Origin: Telopea speciosissima
Lineage: Eukaryota > Streptophyta > Magnoliopsida > Proteales > Proteaceae
Assembly: GCF_018873765.1 (NCBI RefSeq)
Contig: NC_057918.1
Location: forward strand, 61,568,871-61,632,870
DNA: 64,000 bases
Direction of reading: 5' to 3'
Below, piece by piece: positions 22,585 to 34,295 of the stretch (within the stretch, counting starts at the first letter, position 1; each line of letters starts with the position of its first letter). A program made the position numbers and the translations under genes. The notes beneath the pieces were generated by a model. It did not search any database. It saw nothing but the letters and a program-made list of their open reading frames with translations, and was not told the origin of the DNA.

Positions 22585-23452
22585 CTATTATGGGCTAGAT
22601 GTAACGTCACACTTCCACCACCAGCTTAAAAGAGACCTTGGTGGGTCCCACTTTTGAGCCCACCCTGACTTGAGTCCACTAAAACCCACCATATGGGCCC
22701 TTTGATTTAAGAAAAAGGTACTCTAACGTACGTGGGTTGTTCGATTCATGTATTATCTGGTCGTGTATCCAATAATTAAATAACTAAGTTTTCTCATCAC
22801 CCACAGTGGGGAAGAGAAGAGATTCCCTATTATTATCTCCCTTCCGTGGATGCTGTGATTCTAAGGATAGATAAGGATTTCGTACAATAATAAGAGAAGT
22901 AATATATATGGAATATTACCTCCAACGATATGTAGACACGTGTGACAAGACCGGACCAGAGAGCGATTTAAGAAGTAAGAACCCTCAACCCAGACGGACC
23001 CCCATCTGTAGCCTAACGCCAAAATCATGCTTAAGGAACTTTACACGTGATTTGTCAAGAGGTCAATCACTGACAATCCTGACAGAATTAGTTAATGGTT
23101 TCCGTGGAGATCTTCCGCCTAACTTAAGGAATACGCAACCTCAAGGGAAGGAAGGAGGAGACAAAACAATATAAATAGAAGAAAAAAAAGAGAGAAGGGG
23201 ACTTTCTGAGAACTATTCGATTGGCTGAGAACTTAACGCTCTAAAATCAAGTTTTTCGGTCGATCCTATTAACTGTTGTTTTGCTCTGAAACCTGACTTA
23301 GACATCAGAGAATCCGCCCTAGTTTCCATTCTGAGGCAATCACTCGCTTCGTTTTCTAGTTCTATTGTGTGCTGGTCGAAGCTGAACCGGAAAAAGAAGA
23401 TCTCAACTGCAACAAGAAGTGATCAACATAAATTTTCTCCATATTTATTAAT
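22585..23452 (+). mobile_element. Gypsy-like LTR fragment in gene-free DNA
   Basis: 22900-23430 contains GACAAGACCGGACC, a TATA-like CAATATAAATAG (about 23167-23178) and CCTGACTTAGACATCAGAG...CTCGCTTCGTTT, phrasing typical of plant Gypsy LTR R-U5 regions. The ends were not resolved and no internal domain follows, so it may be a solo LTR. Confidence 0.4.
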
Positions 23453-23648
23453 GGGAGAAAGAACACCACCCGATCGCACTAGACACGTTGTCCCTATAGA
23501 TTGACATAGGGATGTGTAAAATAACCACTGCATCTCTGATCATTTTTAGGATTATAGAGGGGTGTGCCGATCATTTCACGCACCACTGTGTCGTCACAGC
23601 ACAGGGACAGACAACGTGTCTAGCGCGAACAGATGGCGTTTTTCTCCC
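23453..23648. mobile_element. MITE with perfect 11-bp flanking repeat
   Basis: Ends GGGAGAAAGAACACCA and TGGCGTTTTTCTCCC are inverted; inner CTAGACACGTTGTC pairs with GACAACGTGTCTAG. TATTTATTAAT flanks both sides (23442-23452 and 23649-23659). The element at 43783-43952 has the same termini. Mutator-like by TIR style and long TSD. Confidence 0.7.
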
Positions 23649-23659
23649 TATTTATTAAT

Positions 23660-24313
23660 ACCCACAAAGTCCAATTGATAAGGAAGATTATTACTACTAT
23701 CTAATCTAGACAATAACTTAGGAATAATTAATACAAAGCACTGAGGGATTCCTCTCATCTTTCCTCCTTTGCAACCAGTAACACTGATTCCCTCAAAGCA
23801 CATTGGGATTTTTCTCTCCACTTTGATTGTGTTTGTGGCGTTCATGCATGAAGCATCGACCTTTAAATACGTACTGAATTACTAGAAAGGGAATGGTGGT
23901 CACGTCAGCTTGCCACGTATGTACCGACTTTTAATGCTCTTGCTACCGGTCCTGGCAGCCATGGAAATGGAATCTAAAAGGGTGCTTTAAAAAATACAAA
24001 AACTTTGGAGGGTATTTCGTATTTTTCAAATCCTGATCCAGTCTAGCTCGGCCTGGCCCTAACTCAAGGTCAAAATTTCCCAATCCTGACCTACCCTCAT
24101 GACCAAGGTATCTCAACCTAGGCCTTATTCGGACTCAGGGTGCGCCAAGATGGGCTCGAGCGATCAGGGCCAAACATGTACCCCTAATTGCAACACTCTC
24201 ATTTGAAGACCTTTATTTGAACTAAAAAATAAATAAAATTGAAGGCTTTTGTTTATTTATTAAAATTCTTCTCAATGACACTCTTTAAGGTGATAATAAA
24301 TTTGTGGGAGAAA
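23660..24313. other. Gene-free stretch
   Basis: No gene recognised. A short open frame on the minus strand (23648-23845) has no known motif. Confidence 0.4.
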
Positions 24314-24461
24314 GTTCTTTGTCGGGAGTGTAGCCTTTGCCAACACTCCCATGAGTCTATCTCTCTCCTCTCATTTGAAAAGACACTTTTGTTCCCTTGT
24401 TTTAAGGAGAAAAGAGATAGACACATGGGAGTGCTGGTGTAGGCCATACTCCCGAACAGAA
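24314..24461. mobile_element. Hairpin MITE
   Basis: GTTCTTTGTCGGGAGTGTAG...CACTCCCATG...TCTATCTCTC on the left is complementary to GAGATAGACACATGGGAGTG...CATACTCCCGAACAGAAAAC on the right; the loop is near 24370-24405. No TSD resolved. Confidence 0.55.
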
Positions 24462-24736
24462 AACTACTTCCCTATATTTGTAATTTTACTTTGTACCTTT
24501 TATTTTATTCTTAAAAGTTAGGGATTTAATGTAACATAAAAGATGTTTTGCAAAAATTTGGAAATCATTTAATGCAATTCTTATATAAAATGATAGATTT
24601 ATTCTCATTCAAATAGTACATTAGATTTTATCAAAAAAAAAAAAAAAAACAATACATTAGATATTTTAGAGAATAAGACAAGAAACAATTGAATGAAAGT
24701 GTCAAATTGTAAATAAAACTATGAGTTCACATCTTC

Positions 24737-24884
24737 TACTTCTGCCTTGCCCGGTACTGTCGTGCTCCCCATACACAAGTAAAGTGGAAGTTATCGCCTT
24801 ACCCCTACCCGAGCGAGGGTAAGGCGTTAACTTCTGCCTTGCTTGTGTGTGGGACGCACACAACAATAGGAGTAGGCGTAAGTA
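24737..24884. mobile_element. MITE, TCTGCCTTGCCC family, copy 1
   Basis: Inverted ends TACTTCTGCCTTGCCC / GGAGTAGGCGTAAGTA and an inner palindrome CTTACCCCTACCCGAGCGAGGGTAAG (split across about 24799-24827). A second copy lies at 47083-47264. Non-coding. Confidence 0.55.
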
Positions 24885-25543
24885 CAGGATGTGAGAGTTT
24901 ATAAAACTATAACAGTGTCATTAGAGTTCAGATACTCCCTTATTTATTAATTTATTCGTTGAGGAAAAATAATATCTGGTTACATGTGGTGTGCAACTCA
25001 TATACTTAGACATAAGGTCACGCAAAATGACCGTTACTTCTTGTAAAAAGATAGAAATTCTAAAAAATACGATGGTGATTTCATACAACCCTGTGTCTAG
25101 GCACAGGAACCACACGTGCATTTGTTTGTGTAATAACCAGTAATAATTAAAGAAAAATATACAAAAGATGGGAAGACCACACTTTTCCTAATTAATCATC
25201 TCAACGTGTCTGTTTGCATGGTCGGCAGGAACAAGTAATTAATAGCCTTATCCTACTTAATTGGCTGCCTTTGTTGGCGCCGACATATTTGATATAATTT
25301 GTTTGTCAGATAAAAGTCAAAACAGCTTTGGGTTGAATCTTTAAATAGGGAAGAAGAAATTAATGGCAAAGCAGGATCCCGACCTTGTAGACAAAATATC
25401 TCATTTAGTTGGAAATATGATTTTGTTGATTTTTCTTCTTCATCCAAAATTGTTCAATGATCCAAATGAATAGGAATGAAGCAAGTATTTACCTTAAATA
25501 GATCTGTTTTGGCAGTAACATCTAATTGAAATTTCATGTTATT
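24885..25543. other. Gene-free stretch
   Basis: AT-rich, no coding exon or repeat recognised. Confidence 0.4.
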
Positions 25544-26282
25544 TAAGGGTGTCAAAATAGAACCGAAATTGATTATCGGAATCAGAATTGATGGTTTACG
25601 ATTGAATTGAACTGCATCGTAAAAAACTGGAGGTTTGATTCAAAATCGAAAACTAAAGATTAACCGAATATAAACTGGATAAAAAAATCAGGATTAAGAA
25701 TATTCTGATTTGTTTAAGAAAGGGGTTAAACACTCTAAAATATTAGGACTTCTTATTCATGAAGGGACAGAGGGTTCTGATAATCGCTCTAAAATATCAT
25801 TACAACTAGCACATCTTAATGGACTTTGTTAATAAAATTGAGCGGGCTATGGATTGGTGATGTCCTTAGGTTGACCTCCCTTGCGGTCCTTTGTGCCTTG
25901 GGTAATACTTAAAAATATTCATTGCGACCAACATGTCTATGTGAACTTTGCCCATAATTAATTGTGTATGAAACAATAAAATTTCTCACACATAACAAAG
26001 AAATGGAAAATAGAATTAAAGTCTACCAAGAAAAAAAATTGAAAATAGAATTAAACAGTACAAAGGTAAAAACGGATGTAAACCTGTATTACAAATCGCA
26101 TTTAAATCGGTATTTAACTGGATAACGAAAACTGAATAGAAACCATTAAAACTATACTGCATATAAAAAAATTCTGATTTTGGGTGATTCTTATCTGGTG
26201 CAGTTTTGATTTCTACCTAGAAAAATGTGCACCGAACCAAAACCACACCATATAATCAAAACCGCACTGTTTTACACCCTTA
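25544..26282. mobile_element. hAT-like non-autonomous element
   Basis: Left end TAAGGGTGTCAAAATAG and right end CTGTTTTACACCCTTA form a short hAT-style TIR. Subterminal AACCGAAAC/AAAACCGCAC motifs are inverted between ends. No transposase frame and no convincing 8-bp TSD, so it is an old copy. Confidence 0.5.
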
Positions 26283-27368
26283 ACCACATATGATAACTAA
26301 GGCACCTCATGAAGTATTACCACCAAAAAAAAAAAAAGACACCTCATGAAGTTACTTACATATGGGCAGCCTCAAAGCTTATTGAGAAGACAAAATTGGT
26401 CTCCCATAGAGGTTATTCACCAAGCACAAAAGCCATTCGAGGAGTTTATAGCTACATTAGACACACTTCTTGATCATAATAATATTTAACCCCCTCCTTT
26501 GCAATGGCGGCGTAATTACCTATAGCGGACAACGGTATTGGTGGGTTCGGTATTGTGTTTTGTGATCATAGTGGAAACCCTCTAATTGTAGTTTCAGATC
26601 CTTTAGATATAACACCTCGCATGCATGTTATGTTTATTTATTATTTTATTGATGATTACTGGTAATTATGTTTAATTAAAGATAATTTTGATCAATTAAG
26701 TTAAGACATTATTAATTAGATTTGATGATGTTTAGGGGTGACAGCACCATACTGGGAGCCACATGATGGCTTTTGAAGTAGCCACCATTTGCATGGGGAA
26801 GGAGGAGATGGCAAAGTTGGTTCAACCACATGGCTGGAAGGAAGAGCTAGCCATGGACAAATTTGACATTTAGGGGTTTGTGGGACTTAAAACCATATTG
26901 GCTTGGATTGTACCTATTGTATTGTATTTAACGAGGTTTGTATGATTGTAGAAGAGCATCCATACACATGTTGTTAAACACAAACATGTATTTTATTGAG
27001 AAAAGGTCCATGCATGACTATGTACTATAGTACAGTGTATGTATGTTGTGTGAGGAAAGCATTGGTATGAATTGTATGAAATGATGTGTTTATTGAATGA
27101 TGCTTGATTTATATGTTGTTATATGAATAAAATACCATGGAAATGCTTAAGGTGTTTACTTGATAATATTTGAATGTTGTATGAAGTATGACGTGAGATG
27201 TTTATATAAAATGATGATATGCATATGGTTTATGAATGTGATATGAAATCTGATATATATCATGAAATGAAATATGTATGAGAACGATTTCACAAGTTAT
27301 GCCAAGAGAAAGTAATGAATGATTATGAAATGAAAATAGTAATGAGGAGATGGAAGTAAATGAATAAA

Positions 27369-28712
27369 GGGTAATTTACGCATACCACCCCTGAGGTTTG
27401 ACGAAAGAATGATTTTACACCCCAGTTTTGAAAAATTCTGCGTACCCCCCTGAGGTTTACAAACGGTAACAAATAAACCCATTCCGTCAATTTATGACTA
27501 ATACTGTTAAAATCAACAGGTAAAGTGATAAAAATGCCCCTTCAAGGGGAAAAAAAAAAAACCTACAACTCATCTTCCCCAAATCGATTGGGGAAAATGA
27601 GTTATAGGTATCCCCATCGATTGCTCCATCCACTATATCAAGGTCTCTAAGAACTCTCTCTCTCTTTTATTCGTTGCGATCAATCATAGAATACTTTTAA
27701 ACATCAATTAATAACTGATGATAAGTTGTTGTTTTGTTATGCAGATGGCAGAAACTCAAATTCTGAACTTGAGTTGGTGTTCTAAACTATCACGAACTCC
27801 AGACTTGTCAGCAAATATAAATTTGGAGGAATTAATTCTTGAACACTGTGAAAATTTGGCTACAATTGATGCATCCATTGGTCATCTTACGAGGTTAATC
27901 AAATTGAAGATGAGGGGCTGTACGAGTCGAATGCATCGCCCAACCAGCATTTTTAAGTTGAGATCTCTCAAAATACTTGACATTAGAGATGCAAGAATCA
28001 CCCAGTTGCCAGAAACCTTGGGCCGCTTGGAGGTCTTAACGGAGCTATACATTGACTTCTCTGAAACACGGTTACCTAGTACAATACGGTATCTAAAAAA
28101 GCTCGAAACTTAAGTGCTGAAAGTTTTTCAAGGGTCTAGGAATTGTCTATATATTCTCGTAGTAAAGGAATGTCTCATATGGAGTTAGAGAAGGATCTCC
28201 CAGAGCTTCCTCCAAGTTTGAAATATTTGGATGTTTCAGGATGCAAAATGAAATCACTCCCATGGCTGCCAAATTTGACAAATCTGACAACTCTGGAGGT
28301 ATTGCAACCAATCAATGGATAAGCAGTTGGAACTTTTCTTGATATATTTGCAGGAGATCAAGACCCAGATGAAATTTTGTTCTTTTTGATTAAGAAGTAA
28401 AAGAAAAAGACGAAAGGAATCGAGATGTTCCATTAGAAGCCATGGATGGAGCAATCAATGGGGATACCTATAACTCATCTTCCCCAATCGATTTGGGGAA
28501 GATGAGTTGCAGGTTTTTTTTTTTTTTTTTCTTTCTTGAAGGGGCATTTTTGTCACTTTACCTTTTTATTTTAACAGTGTTAGTCATAAACTGACGGAAT
28601 GGGTTTATTTGTTACTGTTTGTAAACCTCAGGGGGGTATGCAGAATTTTCCAAAACTGGAGGGTAAAATCATCCTTTCGTCAAACCTTAGGGGTGGTATG
28701 TGTAAATTACCC
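27369..28712 (+). mobile_element. Pack-MULE with captured TIR-NBS-LRR gene fragment
   Basis: 1344-bp element with long terminal inverted repeats (left 27369-27632, right 28443-28712; about 90% identical by eye) starting GGGTAATTTACGCATACC and ending GGTATGTGTAAATTACCC. A perfect 9-bp TSD ATGAATAAA flanks it (27360-27368 and 28713-28721), diagnostic of the Mutator superfamily. No transposase; the interior is host-gene-derived LRR sequence (27745-28306) with a piece of the preceding intron. Each TIR holds a 37-bp palindrome (27567-27603, 28472-28508). The same TIR end occurs at 21.9 kb, so the family is dispersed. Confidence 0.9.
27745..28306 (+). pseudogene. Captured LRR fragment of a TNL resistance gene
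   Basis: A splice acceptor (GTTATGCAG, ending 27744) opens an exon whose frame reads ILNLSWCSKLSRTPDLS, LEELILEHCENLATIDASIG, LRSLKILDIRDARITQLPE and LPSTIRYLKKLET, several plant TNL-type leucine-rich repeats. A stop at 28111-28113 ends the frame; after a shift, LPELPPSLKYLDVSGC and LPNLTNLTTLEVL (about 28195-28306) continue the LRR pattern. TIR, NB-ARC and most LRRs are absent. Not a functional receptor; it lies wholly inside the MULE TIRs. Confidence 0.85.
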
Positions 28713-30165
28713 ATGAATAAAAGAGAAGTATGTATGTATATATGTATGTATGGTTAATGGTAACTTTGTAAAACATCCATGTGGTCACCGTCTCTTTTCC
28801 AGTAGAGGGATATATTGGATGAGAGTCAGGCCTTATGATGAGTAGGACCACATCCGCCCCAGGGCACCAGTTGCCTGGAATAAGGTATAGATGTGGCCTA
28901 CAATGAACTAGAGCTTGTCCTTCCCCCAGGGCTATGGTGCATGGACACATGAGAGTAGACATGTATAGTATTATGTTTATAGATGATGGTTCCTCCCCCA
29001 GACCTCAGTTGTCTAGATACATGGGAGTGGAGCCCCTTTATATTAGGATGATGTTTATTTGATGAGGGTTCCTTCCCCAAGGCTCCGGTACTTAGTTACG
29101 TAGAAGTGGAGCTCGTCTATAATGCTCATTATATCATCTTCCCCAAGGCTGCAACGCCAATGAATACAAGTAGAATAATGATACGATGTCGACTACTACC
29201 CTCAACAGATTGTGCACTACGGTAATTCATTAAATGGCCAAGACCTAACCTAACAAATTAAGGAATGAATTTTTATGGTTTGTCATTTATGTCTTTGTAT
29301 CCATTATTGTATTTTTGAATGTTTGTGTGTATAGAATCATGTGTACCTCATTGGGCATAAGCTCACCCCATATATATTGATATTTTCAGATGAGGAGATT
29401 GGTAACGAGGCTTGTACTAATCTAGTGTACGTGAGTTGAGAACCCAAGGTTAGGGCCTAAGGGCCCAAAATACATTTCATGATGTTAAGAACAGTTGACT
29501 TTTGAATTGTAAATAACACTTTGGTATGTTTGATTCAGACTTTTGTATATGCATAAATGTAGTTATTTGACACCAATACATAAATTAACTCTTAAAATAT
29601 AACTTAATCTTTATGCTTTCGTTGTGTTATATGCAATACTGGGACTTTTGCTACTACTTTTACATGTTTATTTGTGACCTTCTAGGTCAGCGCTTACGAG
29701 CGCAGTGCACAACCTTGTCTGGGTTTGGGATGTTACATTAGCAATCCCCTCTATCATAGTTTGAGAAACAATGGCGATCCGAGGTCTTCCCTAGGAGAAT
29801 ACAAATAGCTTGGATCATATCATTGTCGAATATGATAATAGGGAGTTGGTTAGTTATTTAGCTAGTGGTATTCTGAATCCGTCTCTATTAGTGGCTCCTA
29901 TTTTGCATGATATTGTCCATGTCGCATCCTATTTAAAATCATGTAGTTTTTATTTTATTCCAAAGGAAGCAAAGGAAGGAAATAGTTTGTCTAACTCCCT
30001 TGCTCCGAAGGGTCGATCCTTAACATGTAGGACCGAATGGCCTATATCCACTACATGGAATCAACGGAAACCACTTGCTACAAGTTGATTCAGGCTTGAC
30101 CCCATTACATGATTGAGCACATATATAAAATTATAGGATTTTAAATTCATTGAAAGAAGTGTGTT

Positions 30166-30788
30166 AACTCATAATCCAATCAAATAATTTTGGAGCTCCA
30201 CTAGTCCTTTACCCAAGATAAGAAGAGGGCACATGAAATTTTGAGTTTTTGGTCATTCATTTGTTGGTTTTTATGGATTACTAGAAACAATCAAGTGGTT
30301 AATCGAAAATGTTGGTCCCATGTTGATGTGTTCCTCTTAGCCCAAAAGGTGGTGTGGGATTCATTGCTCGTGACTACTTTGGAGCACAGTTATTTGCTTC
30401 TTCTGAATATTTGGAGTTTTTCATTATTGATATGGGTGAGGCGTTGGCTATTAGACCTGGATTGATTCATGTATCAGCATCCGATATTGTGTATATCTTG
30501 GTAAATTTGATTGTAGGAGGTTATATCTTTGCTCTCGATCTTTCGAGCTATCCCTTCCACTTCGCCCTATCATTGAAGACATTCGTGTTGTGGCGATTGA
30601 GTTTGAGCTTTGTCAGTTTTCCAAGGGACACTAACTGTATTCCTTTGTAGATGGCCCTGTTGATGACATGTAAGACAGACTGTCCAAATTCTACTCCTTG
30701 ACTTCATGATTTATGTGTAAATGAAACCTTGTGCATTTCATGTCCCCCTCTCAATAAATCCCCCTTTACCAAAAAAAAAAAAAAAACA
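30166..30788 (+). mobile_element. 5'-truncated LINE (L1-type) 3' end with poly(A)
   Basis: Flanked by a perfect 9-bp TSD AAGTGTGTT (30157-30165, 30789-30797) and ending in AATAAA (about 30753) plus a 16-nt A run (30771-30786). Coding remnants are the zf-RVT/linker SFWSFICWFLWITRNN and RNase H pieces GGVGFIARDYFGAQL and MGEALAIRPGL, in two frames. Typical of aborted target-primed reverse transcription. Confidence 0.75.
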
Positions 30789-31470
30789 AAGTGTGTTGTA
30801 CTAAAATGGAAAAAATATAATGTTACAACTTCAACAATTTTGTTTATAATATATATAACAATGCCTAGTCGCATAGACCATACGTCCATACACATGAGCA
30901 TGTGAAATTACCACCTTGCCCCTATAAGAAAATCCTATCCATGTATATCTTGTTGGCTCCCATATTGATGCGGGGGTGTAGATGCTGAAGTTTGCCACCC
31001 TCCCCCGACAATGACGACAATCGTACACGGACAAACATTGACATCTCTCTCTCAAGAATGACTAACTCAACGAAGATCTCCCCAACTCGTGTACGACACC
31101 CATACCCGCGACTCCGTACATGTACGTTGTACCCGATACAACTCCAGAACCACAGAGCTACAGAGGTGCAGGAGGACCCCCTCCCTTGTTGAGAGGAGGA
31201 TTTTGGAACCTCGGGAAGTGTGTCCCAAACCATTTTTTTATGAGTGTGTGAGTCCCATATCAACCTACCTTGGCATTTTGTCGAATCACACCTCAAGATT
31301 TGTGTCAATGTCCCTATTTCTTCATTCTGGGTTACCCGAATCCGCATTCTATACCTCAAGATTCTATTTTACTCAAGGTTACGAAGAACCAAAGTCCTTC
31401 AAGAGAGAGAAGCAAGCCGTTTATCCATCTCCACCTAAGTCGGCTATCTTACATATCCCTATTGGTTATG
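30789..31470. other. Gene-free stretch with overlapping open frames
   Basis: Long open frames occur on both strands (about 145 codons minus, 30922-31359; about 154 codons plus, 31089-31553). They overlap each other and match no family I know. Locally higher GC explains the lack of stops. Confidence 0.4.
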
Positions 31471-32190
31471 GAATTAGGTCATTCATGTTGGATAACCTAG
31501 AGGGGGTGAATATGTTATCACTAGTAGATTTAGCTTCTTTTTATTTTTACTAAATCTATGCCAATTTATAATGATGCAGAATGATGTAGCAATTAATTTC
31601 GCAAATAAATAATCACACAGATAGAGACAAGAGTTTATAGTGGTTCGACTCCTTGAATCTACGTCCACTTCTCCCAAAAAAATCTTGAGAATTTCACTAT
31701 TATTTTCCTTTCAATACAATAGGTTGAAAAATTCACATTTATAAATCTTTTGAAGATAAGAGGATCATTTACACTCTGTTAAAGATGAGAGGGTCGTTAC
31801 ACAACTTAAGTACAATATAAGCTAATGCAACCTGCACTCTGTACTAACCCAAAAAAAAAATGGAAAGCTACAATTACAATTAAAGATATTGGAATTTATT
31901 ACATAATAAGGAGTATACACCAAAGACTCCATGTGACTGCAAGATGATGGAATGAATGCACTATGATGCTCGTTGGAGAGTGTGGAGGCTATTCAATGCT
32001 TGTGGAGATTGCTTGAAGTAAATTTGAGTAGATGTTTGATCTCAATGTATCACTTGAATGTGAACTGAATGCTCAATAGTAATTGCTTTTAATTGCTTGG
32101 GAGTTGGAAGACGCAACCATGAATAATGGTTGCCTATATAGATGCAATTAATGGTCCAAAAATTTCGTTGAAACAAAGTTCTAATGAGAA
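31471..32190. repeat. Direct repeat Y, first copy (LTR-element-like)
   Basis: Begins near TAGGTCATTCATGTTGGATAACC and contains TAGAGACAAG...TTTATAGTGGTTCGACTCCTTG and ACGTCCACTTCTC, phrasing seen in plant LTR retroelements. The same series recurs at 32539-33470. No coding domain. Confidence 0.55.
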
Positions 32191-32538
32191 ACTTTTCTAC
32201 CACTTTTTGGGGGTGAGCTATGTTTGACATAGTATTGGATAAGACAAAGATCTACTCCACAGATGGAGTTAAGTCCATATTTACACATGGGAAAACTTTC
32301 GCGCCTATCTGATGCCAAGTCTCTATTTTATGTAGACAATTCCTAAGTTTAATTAGTACCACTAACTAATCCTAGATACTTATTACTTAAAGATATATTG
32401 CTTAAATATAAATAATAGTTGTTATGTATATATACAATGTATGCAAAGAAATACACGAGAGGGGGGGGTGGACAGAGTTGATTATGAATACAACCATGTC
32501 AGAACATAAGCTTGTTGGGTTGCCTACGTATTCCTATA

Positions 32539-33470
32539 ATGGAATTAGGTCATTCGTGTTGGATAACCTAAAGGAGGATGAATAGGTTATTACTAGTAGA
32601 TTTTGTCTTCTTTTTTTTTTTTATTTACTAAAACTATGTCAATTTATAATGATATTTAAGAGGTGGATTGGTCAATCCATTTTTGCCATTGGAGAGATAC
32701 TTAGCAGCCAAATATGAGCACCATGGCTTTTTCTTTTCTTTTGGAAATCTCCCTAGCCACTTCATAAGAAGGGCTGGCTTGGTTGAAGTCCACCTCCTTC
32801 GTTAAGGTAATTGAATAAAAAATAAAATCTTTATTGTATGGGATGTTAGTGAGGATGAACATGACGAGGTCTTATTGCAAGATTATGCGGAATAATATGT
32901 AGCAATTAATTTCACAAATAACCAATCACACAAATAGAGACAAGCTAGAGTTTATAGTGGTTCGACTCCTTGAGTTTACGTCCACTTCTCTCAAGAAAAC
33001 TTTGAGAGTTTCATTAGTATTTTCCTTTTAATACAATAGGTGGAGAAATTCACCTTTATAAATCTTTTAAGGATAATAGAATCATTTAAAATCTGTTAAC
33101 GATGAGAGGGTCTTTGCACAACCTAAGTACAATATAGGCTAATGCAACCTATACTCTATACTTACCCCTCTCTAAAAAAAAAAATGAAAAACAACAATTA
33201 CAATTAAAGATATTGGAATTTGTTATCTAACAAAGAGTATGACAAAGACTCCATGTGAGTGCAAGATGATGGATTGAATGCACTATGATGCTCTTTGATC
33301 ATTTCATTTCCCTTGACTGTGAATTGAAGAGTGTGGAGGCCATTTAATGCTTGTGGAGATCACTTGAAGTAAACTTAATAGATGTTTATCTCAATGTGTC
33401 ACTTAAATGGGAGTTGAATAGTGGTTGCCAATATAGATTCAATTAATGGTCAAAAATTTGGTCGAAACAA
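32539..33470. repeat. Direct repeat Y, second copy with 230-bp insert
   Basis: Parallels 31471-32190 but carries an extra segment at about 32657-32886. That segment shares nothing with the first copy and replaces its short GATGCAGAATGAT spacer. Confidence 0.55.
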
Positions 33471-34295
33471 AATTTTCTATCATCCGGTCCATCGCTAGGA
33501 GCAAATGGTCGACCGATTGATATAGCTATTATACGAATAGAGCTGTTGGCGAACATGGCTCATGATCCGAATGTGTATCGATTGAAGCAACTTCATCCAG
33601 ATTCAGGGTCTAATCGATCGGGTGGTCAACCGGACATGTCCAGTTGCTATCTAGAAGTTCTGGCTGTAACTTTCGGTCGATCGCTAGAATCATCCGATCC
33701 ACCAGATGGCTAAAGGCATATATGGATCTAAATGACCAGATCATGCAGCCAAATGCAAGCAGTCATTGGGGTTTTAACGGTCTGTTTTCTCAGGCTTTTT
33801 ACCAACCTATTTCTAATTAATTTGGGTCAATGCAAGGGGTCTTTGGGCATCTCTTAAGGTCTATCTAAGCATAGAAATGAATGCAAAAATGCATGTCATT
33901 TCTAGGCCTGCATCGATATACCCAGTCGAGACCACCTAAATAAAATTGAAACTAAACTGACTCTTTATTAAAGGGTCCGACTTCAAGTTAATCAGTCAGT
34001 CCCAAGAGATTAGCCAATAAGACTGAATTGTACAAACCAGCTCGAAAGCCAACTGATTAGGACCGATTAAGGACCATCAATTAAGAAAAAAGTTGCTCAA
34101 TCCATGGATTAAAGTTTAATAACCAGATTGTTAATCATCTCGGTCTTGGCTTTAAGAACTTATTTAAGAAAATTGATTGGTTTCAATCTTTGCCGTCAGA
34201 AGAGATGGGACTAATTAGAGCCTACTAAGACCAACCAGCTAATGTAGCTTAAGACGTTCTCTCTTCACTGTTGAAGGAAAACTCAGCACTATAGA
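33471..34295. other. Gene-free stretch, probable retroelement debris
   Basis: 33480-33720 contains repeated GGTCGACCGATTG / GGTCGATCGCTAG / ATCGATCGGGTGG phrases common in plant LTR-element spacers. No coding domain. Confidence 0.35.

Larger units (their letters stand above)
26608..29737 (-). mobile_element. Solo LTR (Gypsy-like) carrying a nested MULE
   Basis: Starts TATAACACCTCGC and ends TTTGGGATGTTACA. On the minus strand the start TGTAACATCCCAAACC is a common plant Gypsy LTR beginning. Flanks TTAGA (26603-26607) and TTAGC (29738-29742) are a 4/5 match 5-bp TSD. The LTR is about 1.78 kb without the MULE nested at 27369-28712. No internal retroelement region is present, so it arose by LTR-LTR recombination or is a fragment. 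The interrupted RNase H frame independently supports both boundaries. Confidence 0.65.
26519..30088 (+). pseudogene. LINE-type RNase H, interrupted by a solo LTR
   Basis: The N-terminal part (about 26519-26607) reads DNGIGGFGIVFCDHSGNPL, the first strand pair of an RVT_3 RNase H. The rest (29738-30088) reads ETMAIRGLP, HIIVEYDNRELVSYL with the third-strand acidic residue, and FYFIPKEAKEGNSLSNSLA near the C-terminus. The two parts are separated by the LTR at 26608-29737. After discounting it and one 5-bp TSD, both halves are in the same frame. Stops (TGA about 29765, TAG about 29795) show it was already or has since become non-functional. Confidence 0.7.

Noticed and set aside
30922-31553. Opposing 145- and 154-codon frames
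   Set aside because: Mutually overlapping, no motif, no start context or splice pattern; most likely chance in a stop-poor region.
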